Assembly (NCBI GenBank): GCA_002291925.1
Contig: DBAY01000065.1
Location: 11,460 to 75,459, forward strand
Length of the DNA stretch: 64,000 bases
DNA from: Alphaproteobacteria bacterium UBA998
GTDB taxonomy: Bacteria; Pseudomonadota; Alphaproteobacteria; Rickettsiales; UBA998
Direction: 5' to 3'
Numbering within the stretch: position 1 is the first letter of the stretch; each line of letters starts with the position of its first letter. A program made the position numbers and the translations under genes. Below the pieces are notes generated by a model, which made no database searches, was not told the DNA's origin, and was given only the letters and a program-made list of their open reading frames with translations. Positions 46,402 through 53,866 of this stretch are shown here, one piece after another.

Positions 46402-46950
46402 ATGCTTAAGACGCTGCTCTGGCAGCGCCTGCTTTGGTGGCTGGCAGGCCTCGCGATGCCGCTGCGCCCGGTGCTGATCTTCCGGCTGCGCCAGGGGCTG
46501 ACTGCGCTCATCTGCGCCGTCATCGGCGGTGTGCTGCTGGGCGGGCTGCTGCTCGCCAGCATTGGCGGCATCTACGTACTGCTCCTGCAGCAGGGATCAC
46601 ACCCGCTGACGGCTTTCATCGGCCTTGGCATCGTGGTGATGATGGCGGGTGGGGCGCTGCTCTGGCACGCCTACCGTCAGGTGCTGGTGATAGCCAACCT
46701 GCGCGAGGATCTGCAGGGTCGGCCGGACGTGGCGGTGCAGCAGGCGGAGCGGGAAGTGCAATCGCTTTTCTCCGCCTTCCTTGAGGGCATGATGACACCG
46801 GCTGCGGAATACCCGGCCGCCATGGCAGAACCCGTCCCCCGCCGCGCCCGCGTGACTCCGCATCAGGTAGACCTCACCGCCACGGTCGCCCCGGCGGCGG
46901 GGGCCATCACGCGCCCGGTGACGCATACCCCTTCTTCCAGCACGCATTGA
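46402..46950 (+). CDS. Hypothetical membrane protein, 182 aa (YqjE-like position)
   Basis: Two strong membrane segments (LTALICAVIGGVLLGGLLLASIGG and FIGLGIVVMMAGGALLWHA) connected by a short loop, then a polar C-terminal tail with a Pro-rich end. Its place after an ElaB/YqjD gene is like yqjE in E. coli, but the sequence is not clearly that family. Coding ends 8 bp before the LpxR-like gene. Confidence 0.7.
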   Translation: MLKTLLWQRLLWWLAGLAMPLRPVLIFRLRQGLTALICAVIGGVLLGGLLLASIGGIYVLLLQQGSHPLTAFIGLGIVVMMAGGALLWHAYRQVLVIANLREDLQGRPDVAVQQAEREVQSLFSAFLEGMMTPAAEYPAAMAEPVPRRARVTPHQVDLTATVAPAAGAITRPVTHTPSSSTH

Positions 46951-46958
46951 CCTGCGCC

Positions 46959-48005
46959 ATGCTGGGCTGCCTGACTCTTGCCCGAGCGTTCTTCATGCCG
47001 CATGCCTGTCTTGCCACTGCCGTTCTTGCCTGCCTTGCGGCGCCTGCCTTCGCGGGGGAAGCCCTCACGCCGGAGGCCCCGCTTTTTCCCGATACGCGCG
47101 GCATCATCTCGGCCACGCTGGAAAACGACATTTTCGCCGGTGAGGATAATAACTACACCAACGGCGTGCGCTTCGCGTGGTTCTCCTCCGAGATTGGCGT
47201 GCCCGGCTGGCTGGAGCGCTCGGCGGAGAAGCTGCCGTTCTTCGACCCTTCTGGCAACATGCGCTACGGCTTCGCACTGGGACAGAACATGTATACGCCG
47301 ACCAATATCGAGCTGCGCAGCCCCGACCCGCGCGACCGCCCCTATGCGGGCTGGACCTATGGCAGCATCAGCCTGATCGCCGACAAGGGCGACCGCATGG
47401 ATAGTCTTCAGCTGCAACTCGGCATCGTTGGCCCAGCCTCGCTCGCGGGCCAGACGCAGGATTTCGTGCATGATCTCATCGGCAGCCCCGACCCACAGGG
47501 CTGGGACAACCAGCTGAAGAACGAGCCGGGCGTTTCGCTGTTCTATGAGCGCAAATGGCGCAACATCTGGGAGACTGAGCCGGGCGGCTTCGGCATCGGT
47601 CTCTCGCCGCATGTCGGCGCGGCGGCGGGCAACGTCTTCACCCATGCCAATGCAGGCCTCACGCTGCGGGTGGGCACCGATCTCGGCTCGGATTACGGGC
47701 CGCCGGGCATTCAGCCGCGCCTGCCGGGCTCCGACTTCTTCGTGCCGAGCCGCGATTTCGGCTGGTACTTGTTTGCCGGAGTGGATGGGCGGGCCGTGGC
47801 GCGCAACATTTTCCTTGACGGCAACACGTTTACCGACAGTCCCAGTGTCGATAAAAACCCGCTGGTCGGGGACGCGCAATTGGGCCTGGCGGTCACCTTC
47901 GAGACGGTTCGGCTGGCCTATACCCACGTGTTCCGCAGCAAGGAATTCGAGGGTCAGCGCAGCCCGGACTCGTTCGGCGCGCTCACACTGTCCTACCGCT
48001 ACTAG
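46959..48005 (+). CDS. LpxR-family lipid A 3'-O-deacylase-like outer-membrane protein
   Basis: 348 aa. Signal peptide (HACLATAVLACLAAPAFAG), then the LpxR family opening ATLENDIFAGEDNNYTNGVRFAW and RPYAGWTYGSISL, followed by alternating beta-strand sequence and a C-terminal barrel end ALTLSYRY. LpxR removes the 3'-acyloxyacyl group of lipid A. Start ATG 46959 is taken; ATG 46995 gives a shorter signal peptide. The gene fits the envelope-stress cluster. Confidence 0.85.
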   Translation: MLGCLTLARAFFMPHACLATAVLACLAAPAFAGEALTPEAPLFPDTRGIISATLENDIFAGEDNNYTNGVRFAWFSSEIGVPGWLERSAEKLPFFDPSGNMRYGFALGQNMYTPTNIELRSPDPRDRPYAGWTYGSISLIADKGDRMDSLQLQLGIVGPASLAGQTQDFVHDLIGSPDPQGWDNQLKNEPGVSLFYERKWRNIWETEPGGFGIGLSPHVGAAAGNVFTHANAGLTLRVGTDLGSDYGPPGIQPRLPGSDFFVPSRDFGWYLFAGVDGRAVARNIFLDGNTFTDSPSVDKNPLVGDAQLGLAVTFETVRLAYTHVFRSKEFEGQRSPDSFGALTLSYRY

Positions 48006-48121
48006 CACGCTTTTAGCCAGCGTTGACTGCTGCTTCGCCAATGCCGCATGGGAAGTTGACGCCACCCCGGATACGGTTGATTTCACTGACTTAAATAAAT
48101 TAACCACAAAGGAGTGTTCCT

Positions 48122-48265
48122 ATGAAACGTGCCATTATCCTGCTGGGTATGCTGGCTGGCTTCCAGATGCTGGCGGCCTGCAACACCATGTCGGGCATCG
48201 GTGAAGACGTAGAAGCGGGCGGCGACAAGCTCGAGCGCACCGCTGAGAAGCATAAAGGCTACTAA
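48122..48265 (+). CDS. Entericidin A/B family lipoprotein
   Basis: 47 aa: MKRAIILLGMLAGFQMLAAC, a lipobox ending LAAC, then NTMSGIGEDVEAGGDKLER and TAEKHKGY. The GIGEDVxxGGxxLE motif defines entericidins, small lipoproteins with antidote/toxin-like behaviour toward the membrane. AAAGGAG lies 7 nt upstream. The preceding intergenic stretch is AT-rich (TTAAATAAATTAACC) and may contain the promoter. Confidence 0.93.
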   Translation: MKRAIILLGMLAGFQMLAACNTMSGIGEDVEAGGDKLERTAEKHKGY

Positions 48266-48269
48266 TATC

Positions 48270-48301
48270 AAAGGCGGGCAGAGTTCTTCTGCCCGCCTTC
48301 A
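48270..48301. terminator. Rho-independent terminator after the entericidin gene
   Basis: Stem AAAGGCGGGCAGA / TCTGCCCGCCTT, loop about 5 nt, ending in TCATTT. It lies directly downstream of the stop codon at 48265 and can separate the entericidin from the DUF2383 gene. Confidence 0.8.
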
Positions 48302-48320
48302 TTTACCAAGGAGAGAGACC

Positions 48321-48776
48321 ATGGCTCTGGAAACAGGCACTACCAATGACCGCGAGGTGATCGAAGACCTCCTCGCGCATGTACAGGATTCCATCAACGG
48401 CTACACGGACGCCGCTGAAATTGTCAAAGACCCGCAGCTGGGGGATTTGTTCCGCCGCCGCGCCGCTTCGCGCCAGAAGGTGGCCAATCAATTCGCCGAG
48501 CGTCTGCGCACGCTGCAGCCGGGCGAGGCCGTCAATCGCGAAGGCACCACGGCGGGCCATCTGCACCAAGGCTTCATGAAGCTGCGTGCGTCCATTCAGG
48601 ACAATGAAAAGGCCGCGCTGGCCGAAGTGGATCGCGGCGAGAGCTATCTGGCCGAGCGTTTTGAGCGGGCACTGGAGCGCGATGTGAGCGTTGAGACGCG
48701 CAATCTCATCCAGCAGTTCCTGACGCAGATCGAGTCGGAAAAAGCCGACGTTGAGCGACTGCACAGCTACGCGTAA
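48321..48776 (+). CDS. PA2169/DUF2383 four-helix-bundle protein
   Basis: 151 aa, all helical: EVIEDLLAHVQDSINGYTDA, DPQLGDLFRRRAASRQKVAN, EKAALAEVDRGESYLAERFE, ETRNLIQQFLTQIESEKADV. This is the DUF2383 pattern of ferritin-like stress proteins (no clear metal ligands). AAGGAG is upstream. The gene is closed by a terminator and ends the stress cluster. Confidence 0.88.
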   Translation: MALETGTTNDREVIEDLLAHVQDSINGYTDAAEIVKDPQLGDLFRRRAASRQKVANQFAERLRTLQPGEAVNREGTTAGHLHQGFMKLRASIQDNEKAALAEVDRGESYLAERFERALERDVSVETRNLIQQFLTQIESEKADVERLHSYA

Positions 48777-48796
48777 GCGCCATTGGTTCCATTAAT

Positions 48797-48834
48797 ACGA
48801 AAGGCCGCTGGATCACTCCAGCGGCCTTTTTCGT
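48797..48834. terminator. Rho-independent terminator of the DUF2383 gene
   Basis: Stem ACGAAAGGCCGCTGG / CCAGCGGCCTTTTTCGT with a 6-nt loop ATCACT and a T5 run inside the right flank. It separates the stress cluster from the cytochrome c maturation operon. Confidence 0.9.
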
Positions 48835-48951
48835 GGATTGCAGCTTCTCATAGACTTTTCCTCGTTCAGCGCCTATTTATGGCCTTGCACATTGCATGAC
48901 ATATCATGCGTAAAGCCTTGGCAAGCACGGGTTTGCCTCATTGCCAATTAT

Positions 48952-49761
48952 ATGACAGATCTGACGATGACCCCTCCGGAGTCGGCAGCCGCAAACGCCT
49001 CCTTTCGCCATTACACCCCAATGCGCCTGCTGGAGGCGGCAGGGGCCCTGCGGCTATTCAGCTGGCTATGCGCCTACGCCATGCTACTGCTGATGGCGGG
49101 CACCATTGCGCAGCGCTGGGTGGGGTTGCTGGTGGCGCAGGAATCCTATTTCGAGAGCTGGATGGCGTGGCTTGGCCCCGTGCCGCTGCCCGCCATGCGC
49201 AGCGTGCTGGCGCTGATGGCGCTGAATCTGGCAGCGCGCATGACCCGCATGCCGCTCACCCTCTCCAAGGCGGGGCTGTGGCTGGCCCACCTGGGCGCGC
49301 TGCTGCTGATTCTCGGCGGCGTCGCGGCCGGGGCGGGGCGGGAGGAGGGCTACATGCTCATCCCCGAAGGCAACAGTTCCGCTGCCGTTTATGAATATAA
49401 CGAGGATCGCGGCGACGACTTCAAGCAAAGCTTCTCCACGCCAATTCGCGCGCTGCCCTTCACACTGACGCTCTCCAACGTGGTGAAGGACGCCCATCCC
49501 GGTACCGAGGAAGCCCGAGATTACCGCTCCGAGCTGGTCATCGACGATGGCGGCCTGAAGCTGCCCGTGACGCTGGAGCTGAACGAGCCGCTCCGCTATC
49601 GCGGCTATACCTTCTACCAGTCCTCCTACCTCACCAGCGAGCAAGGGGAGGCGACCATTTTGGCCGTGAAGAAAAGCGGCGCATGGATTTACCCTTACGC
49701 TGCCACCGCCCTATTGGCGCTTGGGTTGTTCTGGCACTGGCGAGCGCGGAGGGCGGGATGA
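48952..49761 (+). CDS. ResB-like cytochrome c biogenesis protein (short form)
   Basis: 269 aa, much shorter than typical ResB/Ccs1 (450 or more). Hydrophobic segments YAMLLLMAGTIAQRWVGLLVA, RSVLALMALNLAARM and LWLAHLGALLLILGGVAAGAG are followed by a periplasmic beta region (RALPFTLTLSNVVKD; LNEPLRYRGYTFYQSSY) and a final membrane helix. The YRGYTFYQSSY motif is characteristic of ResB. With the next gene it forms the System II haem-attachment complex. The start is uncertain (ATG 48952 or 48967; neither has a clear ribosome-binding site). It overlaps ccsA by ATGA. Confidence 0.85.
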   Translation: MTDLTMTPPESAAANASFRHYTPMRLLEAAGALRLFSWLCAYAMLLLMAGTIAQRWVGLLVAQESYFESWMAWLGPVPLPAMRSVLALMALNLAARMTRMPLTLSKAGLWLAHLGALLLILGGVAAGAGREEGYMLIPEGNSSAAVYEYNEDRGDDFKQSFSTPIRALPFTLTLSNVVKDAHPGTEEARDYRSELVIDDGGLKLPVTLELNEPLRYRGYTFYQSSYLTSEQGEATILAVKKSGAWIYPYAATALLALGLFWHWRARRAG

Positions 49762-51797
49762 GTTCTACTCCTCGTCATTCCCCGAATTTGCGACAGCAAA
49801 TTATAGGGGAATCCAGAGCAGCCCGCACCGTCCTTTGGATTGCCCTAGAATCGCGTGCCGCGATTCGGGCAATGACGTTTGCTATTCTCCTCCTTCTTCC
49901 GTGTATCGCCCATGCCGCCGAGCCGCTTTCGGTGGATATGCTGGGGCGCATCCCCGTCCAGCAGGATGGTCGCATCAAGCCGCTGGAGCAGTTCGCGCGG
50001 GTGACGCTGCGGCAGTTGAGCGGCGCGGAGTCGCTGAAGGAAATTGAGGCGCTGCCGTGGCTGATGGAGCTGCTCTTCACGCCGGAGATCGCCGCCGAGC
50101 GCCCGATTTTTACTATCAAGGAAGACTCGCTGCGCGCCTCGATGAACCTGCCGGAGCGGCCTGGTCATCGCTACGCCGCGAAGGAGCTGGCCACGCCGCT
50201 CACCGAAAAGCGTCCGCTGGTGATGCCCATTGTGATGATGCCTGCCAAGGAACGCAGCCCCGAGCAGCAGGCGCTGATGGATCTCTATCAGCGTTTCTCG
50301 CTATTCACCGATTTGCAGCAGAGCTTCGCCATCCTGCTGCCGCTGAATGCGCCGCGTCCGGCGGGGTATGACCTGCCGACGCCGCTCACCTACCTCGATC
50401 TGCAACGCATCCGCGAAACGCTGCTCGCCGATGCCGAGGCCATCGCCAAGCGCAGCCATGGCGATCTGGACGCGCTGAGCGCGCCGGAGCGCGAGGTGGT
50501 GGCGCTCGCCTTCCTCACCGAGCGGCTGGAGCAGCAGGCCCTGCAAAGCCGCAGCTTCCGGGTGATGCCCGGCACATGGGAGCAGGCGGGCAGCGAATGG
50601 TTCGCGCCATGGGCCCTGCTGCGTGCGGGCTACGGCTCCCCCCAAAGCGGGGAGTATCTGAAGCGCTGGAAGGCCGCCGCGCTTGCCTACCGCGATAGCG
50701 ACGCCGAGGCATGGGCCAGCGCATCCACCGCCCTCGCGAATGCCGGGGAAGGGCAGGCGCACGGCATGGCAGCGCTGCGGCTGGGGGTGGAATATTGGTA
50801 TGTCGTTCTTGCTCCGCTGAATTGGGTGCTGGGGCTGCTGCTGGCAAGTGTGGCGCTGCTGTTAACCCCCTCCCCAGTAGGGGGAGGGTCGGGGTGGGGG
50901 CGTGAGGGCACGTTTGACGATTCTTCCGCCCCCCACCCGTCGACGCTTGCACGCGTCGACCCCACCCTACTGGGGGAGGGACATTGGGACCTCAGGGCAG
51001 CGCTCGCCAAAATAACGCGTCCCCTCCTGCTCCTCGCGCTCACCCTCCTCACTCTCACCCTTGCGGCACGCATCTTTATCCTCGCCCGCCCGCCGGTGGG
51101 GACGCTGTATGAATCGCTGCTGTTCGTAGCATGGGCGGGGCTGGCGGTGTGCGTGCTTCCCACGCATGCCGCGCGGCGTACGCGGGGTGTGGGGGCGGGG
51201 CTCGCGGCGCTGCTCCTTATCATCGCCCCCGTCTTCGCCTCGGATGAAACGATGGGCATGTTGACCGCTGTGCTCAACACGGATTTCTGGCTCACCGTCC
51301 ATGTGCTGTGCATCACCTCCGGCTATGCCGCTTGCCTGCTGGCGGGGGGCATGGCGCATGCGGAGCTGTTCCGGCAGGCGCGGGCGGAGGCACCGCTACT
51401 CGTCACCCGCCCCCTGACCCTCTACACCCTCGCCGCGCTTGGCCTCACCGCTACCGGCACGCTGCTCGGCGGGGTATGGGCGGACCAGTCCTGGGGCCGC
51501 TTCTGGGGGTGGGACCCGAAGGAGAACGGTGCGCTGCTCATCGTGCTGTGGATCATCTGGCTTCTGCATGCGCGGCAGGCGGGGCAACTCTCTGTCCTCG
51601 GCTATGTGGCCGCCATCGCGTTGCTCACGGTCGTGGTGGCGCTGGCGTGGTTTGGTGTGAACATGCTGGGGATTGGGCTGCACTCCTATGGATTTACCGA
51701 GGCGACGGCCGCCGGGCTGGCGGGGTTCTGCCTGGTGGAGTTTGTTCTTGTCTTTGGGCTGTGCTACCGCATTCGTCGAAGAGGATATTCCGCATGA
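49758..51797 (+). CDS. ccsA: CcsA/ResC-type cytochrome c haem lyase, carrying two palindromic elements
   Basis: 679 aa. System II haem handling protein: WGRFWGWDPKENGALLIVLW is the WWD signature, with conserved histidines in the C-terminal membrane domain (TVHVLCITSGY, LHARQAG, LHSYGFTE). A region starting AEPLSVDMLGRIPVQQDGRIKPLEQF precedes the membrane part and resembles the soluble extension of Bacteroidetes- and planctomycete-type CcsA. The first 38 residues (49758-49871) come from a palindrome placed after the ATG; the native start was probably MTFAILLLLPCIAHA at 49872, a signal peptide. A second palindrome encodes residues of about 370-410. GGAGGGCGGG precedes ATG 49758. Confidence 0.9.
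   Translation: MSSTPRHSPNLRQQIIGESRAARTVLWIALESRAAIRAMTFAILLLLPCIAHAAEPLSVDMLGRIPVQQDGRIKPLEQFARVTLRQLSGAESLKEIEALPWLMELLFTPEIAAERPIFTIKEDSLRASMNLPERPGHRYAAKELATPLTEKRPLVMPIVMMPAKERSPEQQALMDLYQRFSLFTDLQQSFAILLPLNAPRPAGYDLPTPLTYLDLQRIRETLLADAEAIAKRSHGDLDALSAPEREVVALAFLTERLEQQALQSRSFRVMPGTWEQAGSEWFAPWALLRAGYGSPQSGEYLKRWKAAALAYRDSDAEAWASASTALANAGEGQAHGMAALRLGVEYWYVVLAPLNWVLGLLLASVALLLTPSPVGGGSGWGREGTFDDSSAPHPSTLARVDPTLLGEGHWDLRAALAKITRPLLLLALTLLTLTLAARIFILARPPVGTLYESLLFVAWAGLAVCVLPTHAARRTRGVGAGLAALLLIIAPVFASDETMGMLTAVLNTDFWLTVHVLCITSGYAACLLAGGMAHAELFRQARAEAPLLVTRPLTLYTLAALGLTATGTLLGGVWADQSWGRFWGWDPKENGALLIVLWIIWLLHARQAGQLSVLGYVAAIALLTVVVALAWFGVNMLGIGLHSYGFTEATAAGLAGFCLVEFVLVFGLCYRIRRRGYSA
49773..49877. 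repeat. Palindromic repeat, GTCATTCCC family, copy at the start of ccsA
   Basis: Left arm CGTCATTCCCCGAATTTGC-GACA-GCAAAT ... GGGGAATCCA, spacer of about 20 bp, right arm TGGATTGCCC ... CGCG-TGC-CGCG ... GGGCAATGACG. Terminal motifs and layout equal those of the 17161-17233 repeat, but the inner hairpins differ. It is read in frame as the present N-terminus of ccsA. Confidence 0.85.
50866..50980. repeat. Palindromic repeat, CTCCCC/AGTAGGGGG subfamily, copy in ccsA
   Basis: Left mini-hairpin CCCCCTCCCCAGTAGGGGG, core GGGGGCGTGAGGGCACGTTTGAC ... CCGCCCCCC (nearly identical to the intergenic copy at 36226-36331), second hairpin GTCGACGCTTGCACGCGTCGAC, right mini-hairpin CCCTACTGGGGGAGGGA. Translated in frame between two membrane helices of ccsA, without stop. 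Confidence 0.9.
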
Positions 51798-52297
51798 AAC
51801 CGTTTGCCGTTGCCATTGCATTATTGATTGCCGTTGTCGGAGGGGCCTTTGTCGTGTCCTCGCGCAACGGTCCTTCGCTTGCTGATCCCGTGCCTAACAT
51901 GACGGTGATGCTCACTTCCGGCGAAATCCGGCAGCTGTATGATTATCAGGGCAAGCCGACCGTGCTGCATTTCTGGGCCACGTGGTGCGCGCCCTGCGTG
52001 AAGGAATTTCCGAGCCTGCTGCGTCTGGCGAAGGAGCATCCCGAATGGCAGCTGGTACTGATTTCTGCGGATGAAAAGGTGGCGCCCATCGCCCCCTTCA
52101 TGCAGAAAATGGAAGATATGAGCGGCATCCCCCTCGGCTCGATGCCGCAGCTTGTGCAGGTGTGGGACGAAGGCAAGCGCATTTCGCAGGATACGTTTCA
52201 GGTGGTGAGCTACCCGGAGACCATCTTCCTTTCCCCCAACATGCGGCCCGTGCACAAGGTGGTGGGCGCCATCACGCCCGAGGATTGGCCGCGCTGA
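51794..52297 (+). CDS. ResA/TlpA-like periplasmic thioredoxin
   Basis: 167 aa. Membrane-anchoring signal (AVAIALLIAVVGGAFVVSS), then a thioredoxin fold with active site FWATWCAPCVKEFPSL and the later SYPETIFLS cis-Pro-type loop. It reduces apocytochrome c CxxCH cysteines before haem attachment. It overlaps the ccsA stop (ATGA), so resB-ccsA-resA form one operon. Confidence 0.94.
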   Translation: MKPFAVAIALLIAVVGGAFVVSSRNGPSLADPVPNMTVMLTSGEIRQLYDYQGKPTVLHFWATWCAPCVKEFPSLLRLAKEHPEWQLVLISADEKVAPIAPFMQKMEDMSGIPLGSMPQLVQVWDEGKRISQDTFQVVSYPETIFLSPNMRPVHKVVGAITPEDWPR

Positions 52298-52330
52298 AGG
52301 CGTTTTCAGCAAGAATCCACCGCATGAGGC

Positions 52331-52359
52331 TTGCCAAGGACATAGAGCAATAATAGAAT
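52331..52359 (+). promoter_or_regulatory. Candidate sigma70-type promoter for cheR-cheD-cheB
   Basis: TTGCCA at 52331-52336 and TAGAAT at 52354-52359 are separated by 17 bp, each one mismatch from consensus, in an AT-rich gap 46 bp before cheR. The resB operon ends at 52297, so a new transcript is expected here. Confidence 0.4.
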
Positions 52360-52404
52360 AAGTCTTATATAACTCTACTAATAGTTGCAATACGCTTCTG
52401 TTTC

Positions 52405-53217
52405 ATGTCCGCCGCTCCCCGTGAATTTCCGCTGACCGACCGCGATTTTCGCTTCCTTGCAGAGGTTATCGGGCAGCATACCGGTATCGTGCTCAAGGAA
52501 CATAAGCGCGACCTCGTCTATGGTCGGCTGGCCAAGCGGTTGCGCCAGCTGGGCTTACAGAGTTTCGAGCAATACTGCCACCTGCTGCAAGGGGAAGCGG
52601 GGGAGGCCGAACTACCCCACGTGGTCAACGCCATCACCACCAACCACACCGCCTTTTTCCGTGAGCCGCACCATTTCCAGCATCTGGAGCAGGTGCTGCG
52701 CCAGATGAATCGGCCCCGGCTGCGGCTGTGGTCGGCGGGCTCATCCATCGGTGCGGAGGCCTACTCCATGGGCATGTGCGTGCTCGATGCACTGCCCCCT
52801 GCGCGGCGGGGCGATGTCAAAATCCTCGCCACCGACATCGACACCGCCGTGCTCGCCAAGGGCCGCGCCGGAGAATACCCGGCTGCGCTGCTTGACTCCA
52901 TCCCTGCCGCCAAGCGCGCCAAATACGTTTCGGAGGAAGCGGATGGCCACCTGCAGATGGGGCCCGCACTGCGCGATCTGGTGACGTTCCTGCCGCTCAA
53001 CCTGCTGGGCGAGTGGCCGATGCGCGGGCCGTTTGACATCATCTTCTGCCGCAACGTGGTCATCTATTTCGACAAACCCACCCAGCGGCGGCTGTTCGAC
53101 CGCTTCGCCGACCTGCTGCAGCCGGACGGGTGGCTCTATATCGGCCATTCGGAGAGCCTCTTTAACGTCACCGATCGGTTCCGCCCGGCGGGGCGTACCA
53201 TCTACCAGCTGGCGTGA
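52405..53217 (+). CDS. cheR: Chemotaxis protein methyltransferase CheR
   Basis: 270 aa; SAM-dependent methylation of receptor glutamates. N-terminal helical domain (FRFLAEVIGQHTGIVLKEHK; KRLRQLGLQSFEQYC), NAITTNHTAFFREPHHF, SAM-binding RLWSAGSSIGAEAYSM, TDIDTAVLAKG, FDIIFCRNVVIYFDKPTQRR and YIGHSESLFNVTDRF. Usually the SAM loop reads SAACSTGEE; here it is SAGSSIGAE, slightly altered. It overlaps cheD by 4 nt. Confidence 0.97.
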   Translation: MSAAPREFPLTDRDFRFLAEVIGQHTGIVLKEHKRDLVYGRLAKRLRQLGLQSFEQYCHLLQGEAGEAELPHVVNAITTNHTAFFREPHHFQHLEQVLRQMNRPRLRLWSAGSSIGAEAYSMGMCVLDALPPARRGDVKILATDIDTAVLAKGRAGEYPAALLDSIPAAKRAKYVSEEADGHLQMGPALRDLVTFLPLNLLGEWPMRGPFDIIFCRNVVIYFDKPTQRRLFDRFADLLQPDGWLYIGHSESLFNVTDRFRPAGRTIYQLA

Positions 53218-53864
53218 ACATGGCACCTCCCCCGACTCCTGCCCCCCACGAACGGCGCACCCCGCCGGAGAATTTCTACGCCCATAGCGGCCGCCAGTTC
53301 GATGCGCGCGAAGGGCTCTACGTGGTCAAGATTTTCTCCGGCGATTGCTACGTCACCCCGGCGCGTGACGAGATGCTGGTGACCATCTTGGGCTCGTGCG
53401 TGGCCGCTTGCGTGCGTGATCCGCTGGCCGGGGTGGGCGGCATGAACCATTTCCTGCTGCCGGGCGATGACGGCGGCAGCCTGCACCTGGCTGCGGGCGA
53501 CGCAGCGCGCTACGGCGTGCATGCGATGGAGCGGCTCATCAACGGCATCCTCGCGCGCGGCGGCAAGCGCGATCGGCTGGAGGTGAAATTGTTCGGCGGC
53601 GGCAATGTCATCGAAAGCTCGGCCATGATCGGCTCGCGAAATGCCGAATTTGCGCGCGGATTCCTACGCAATGAGGGCCTCGCCATCGCCGCCGAGCATC
53701 TGGGCGGTGACCTTCCCCGGCGCATCCATTACTACCCGGCGACGGGCCGGGTGAAGATGCGCCTGCTGCGTCGCAAGGAGAACCTGCGCGTGGTGACCGA
53801 GGAGCGCCGCTACCGTGAGAGCCTGCGCGTGGCGCCGGTGGAAGGGGCCATCGAGCTGTTTTGA
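53214..53864 (+). CDS. cheD: Chemoreceptor glutamine deamidase CheD
   Basis: 216 aa; deamidates receptor glutamines. The catalytic Cys is in LGSCVAACVRDP and the His in GGMNHFLLPGDD; VKLFGGGNVIESSAMIGSRN is also conserved. The N-terminus is Pro-rich. Start GTG 53214 overlaps the cheR stop; ATG 53220 is possible. The end is joined to cheB with 2 bp between. Confidence 0.96.
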   Translation: MNMAPPPTPAPHERRTPPENFYAHSGRQFDAREGLYVVKIFSGDCYVTPARDEMLVTILGSCVAACVRDPLAGVGGMNHFLLPGDDGGSLHLAAGDAARYGVHAMERLINGILARGGKRDRLEVKLFGGGNVIESSAMIGSRNAEFARGFLRNEGLAIAAEHLGGDLPRRIHYYPATGRVKMRLLRRKENLRVVTEERRYRESLRVAPVEGAIELF

Positions 53865-53866
53865 GC

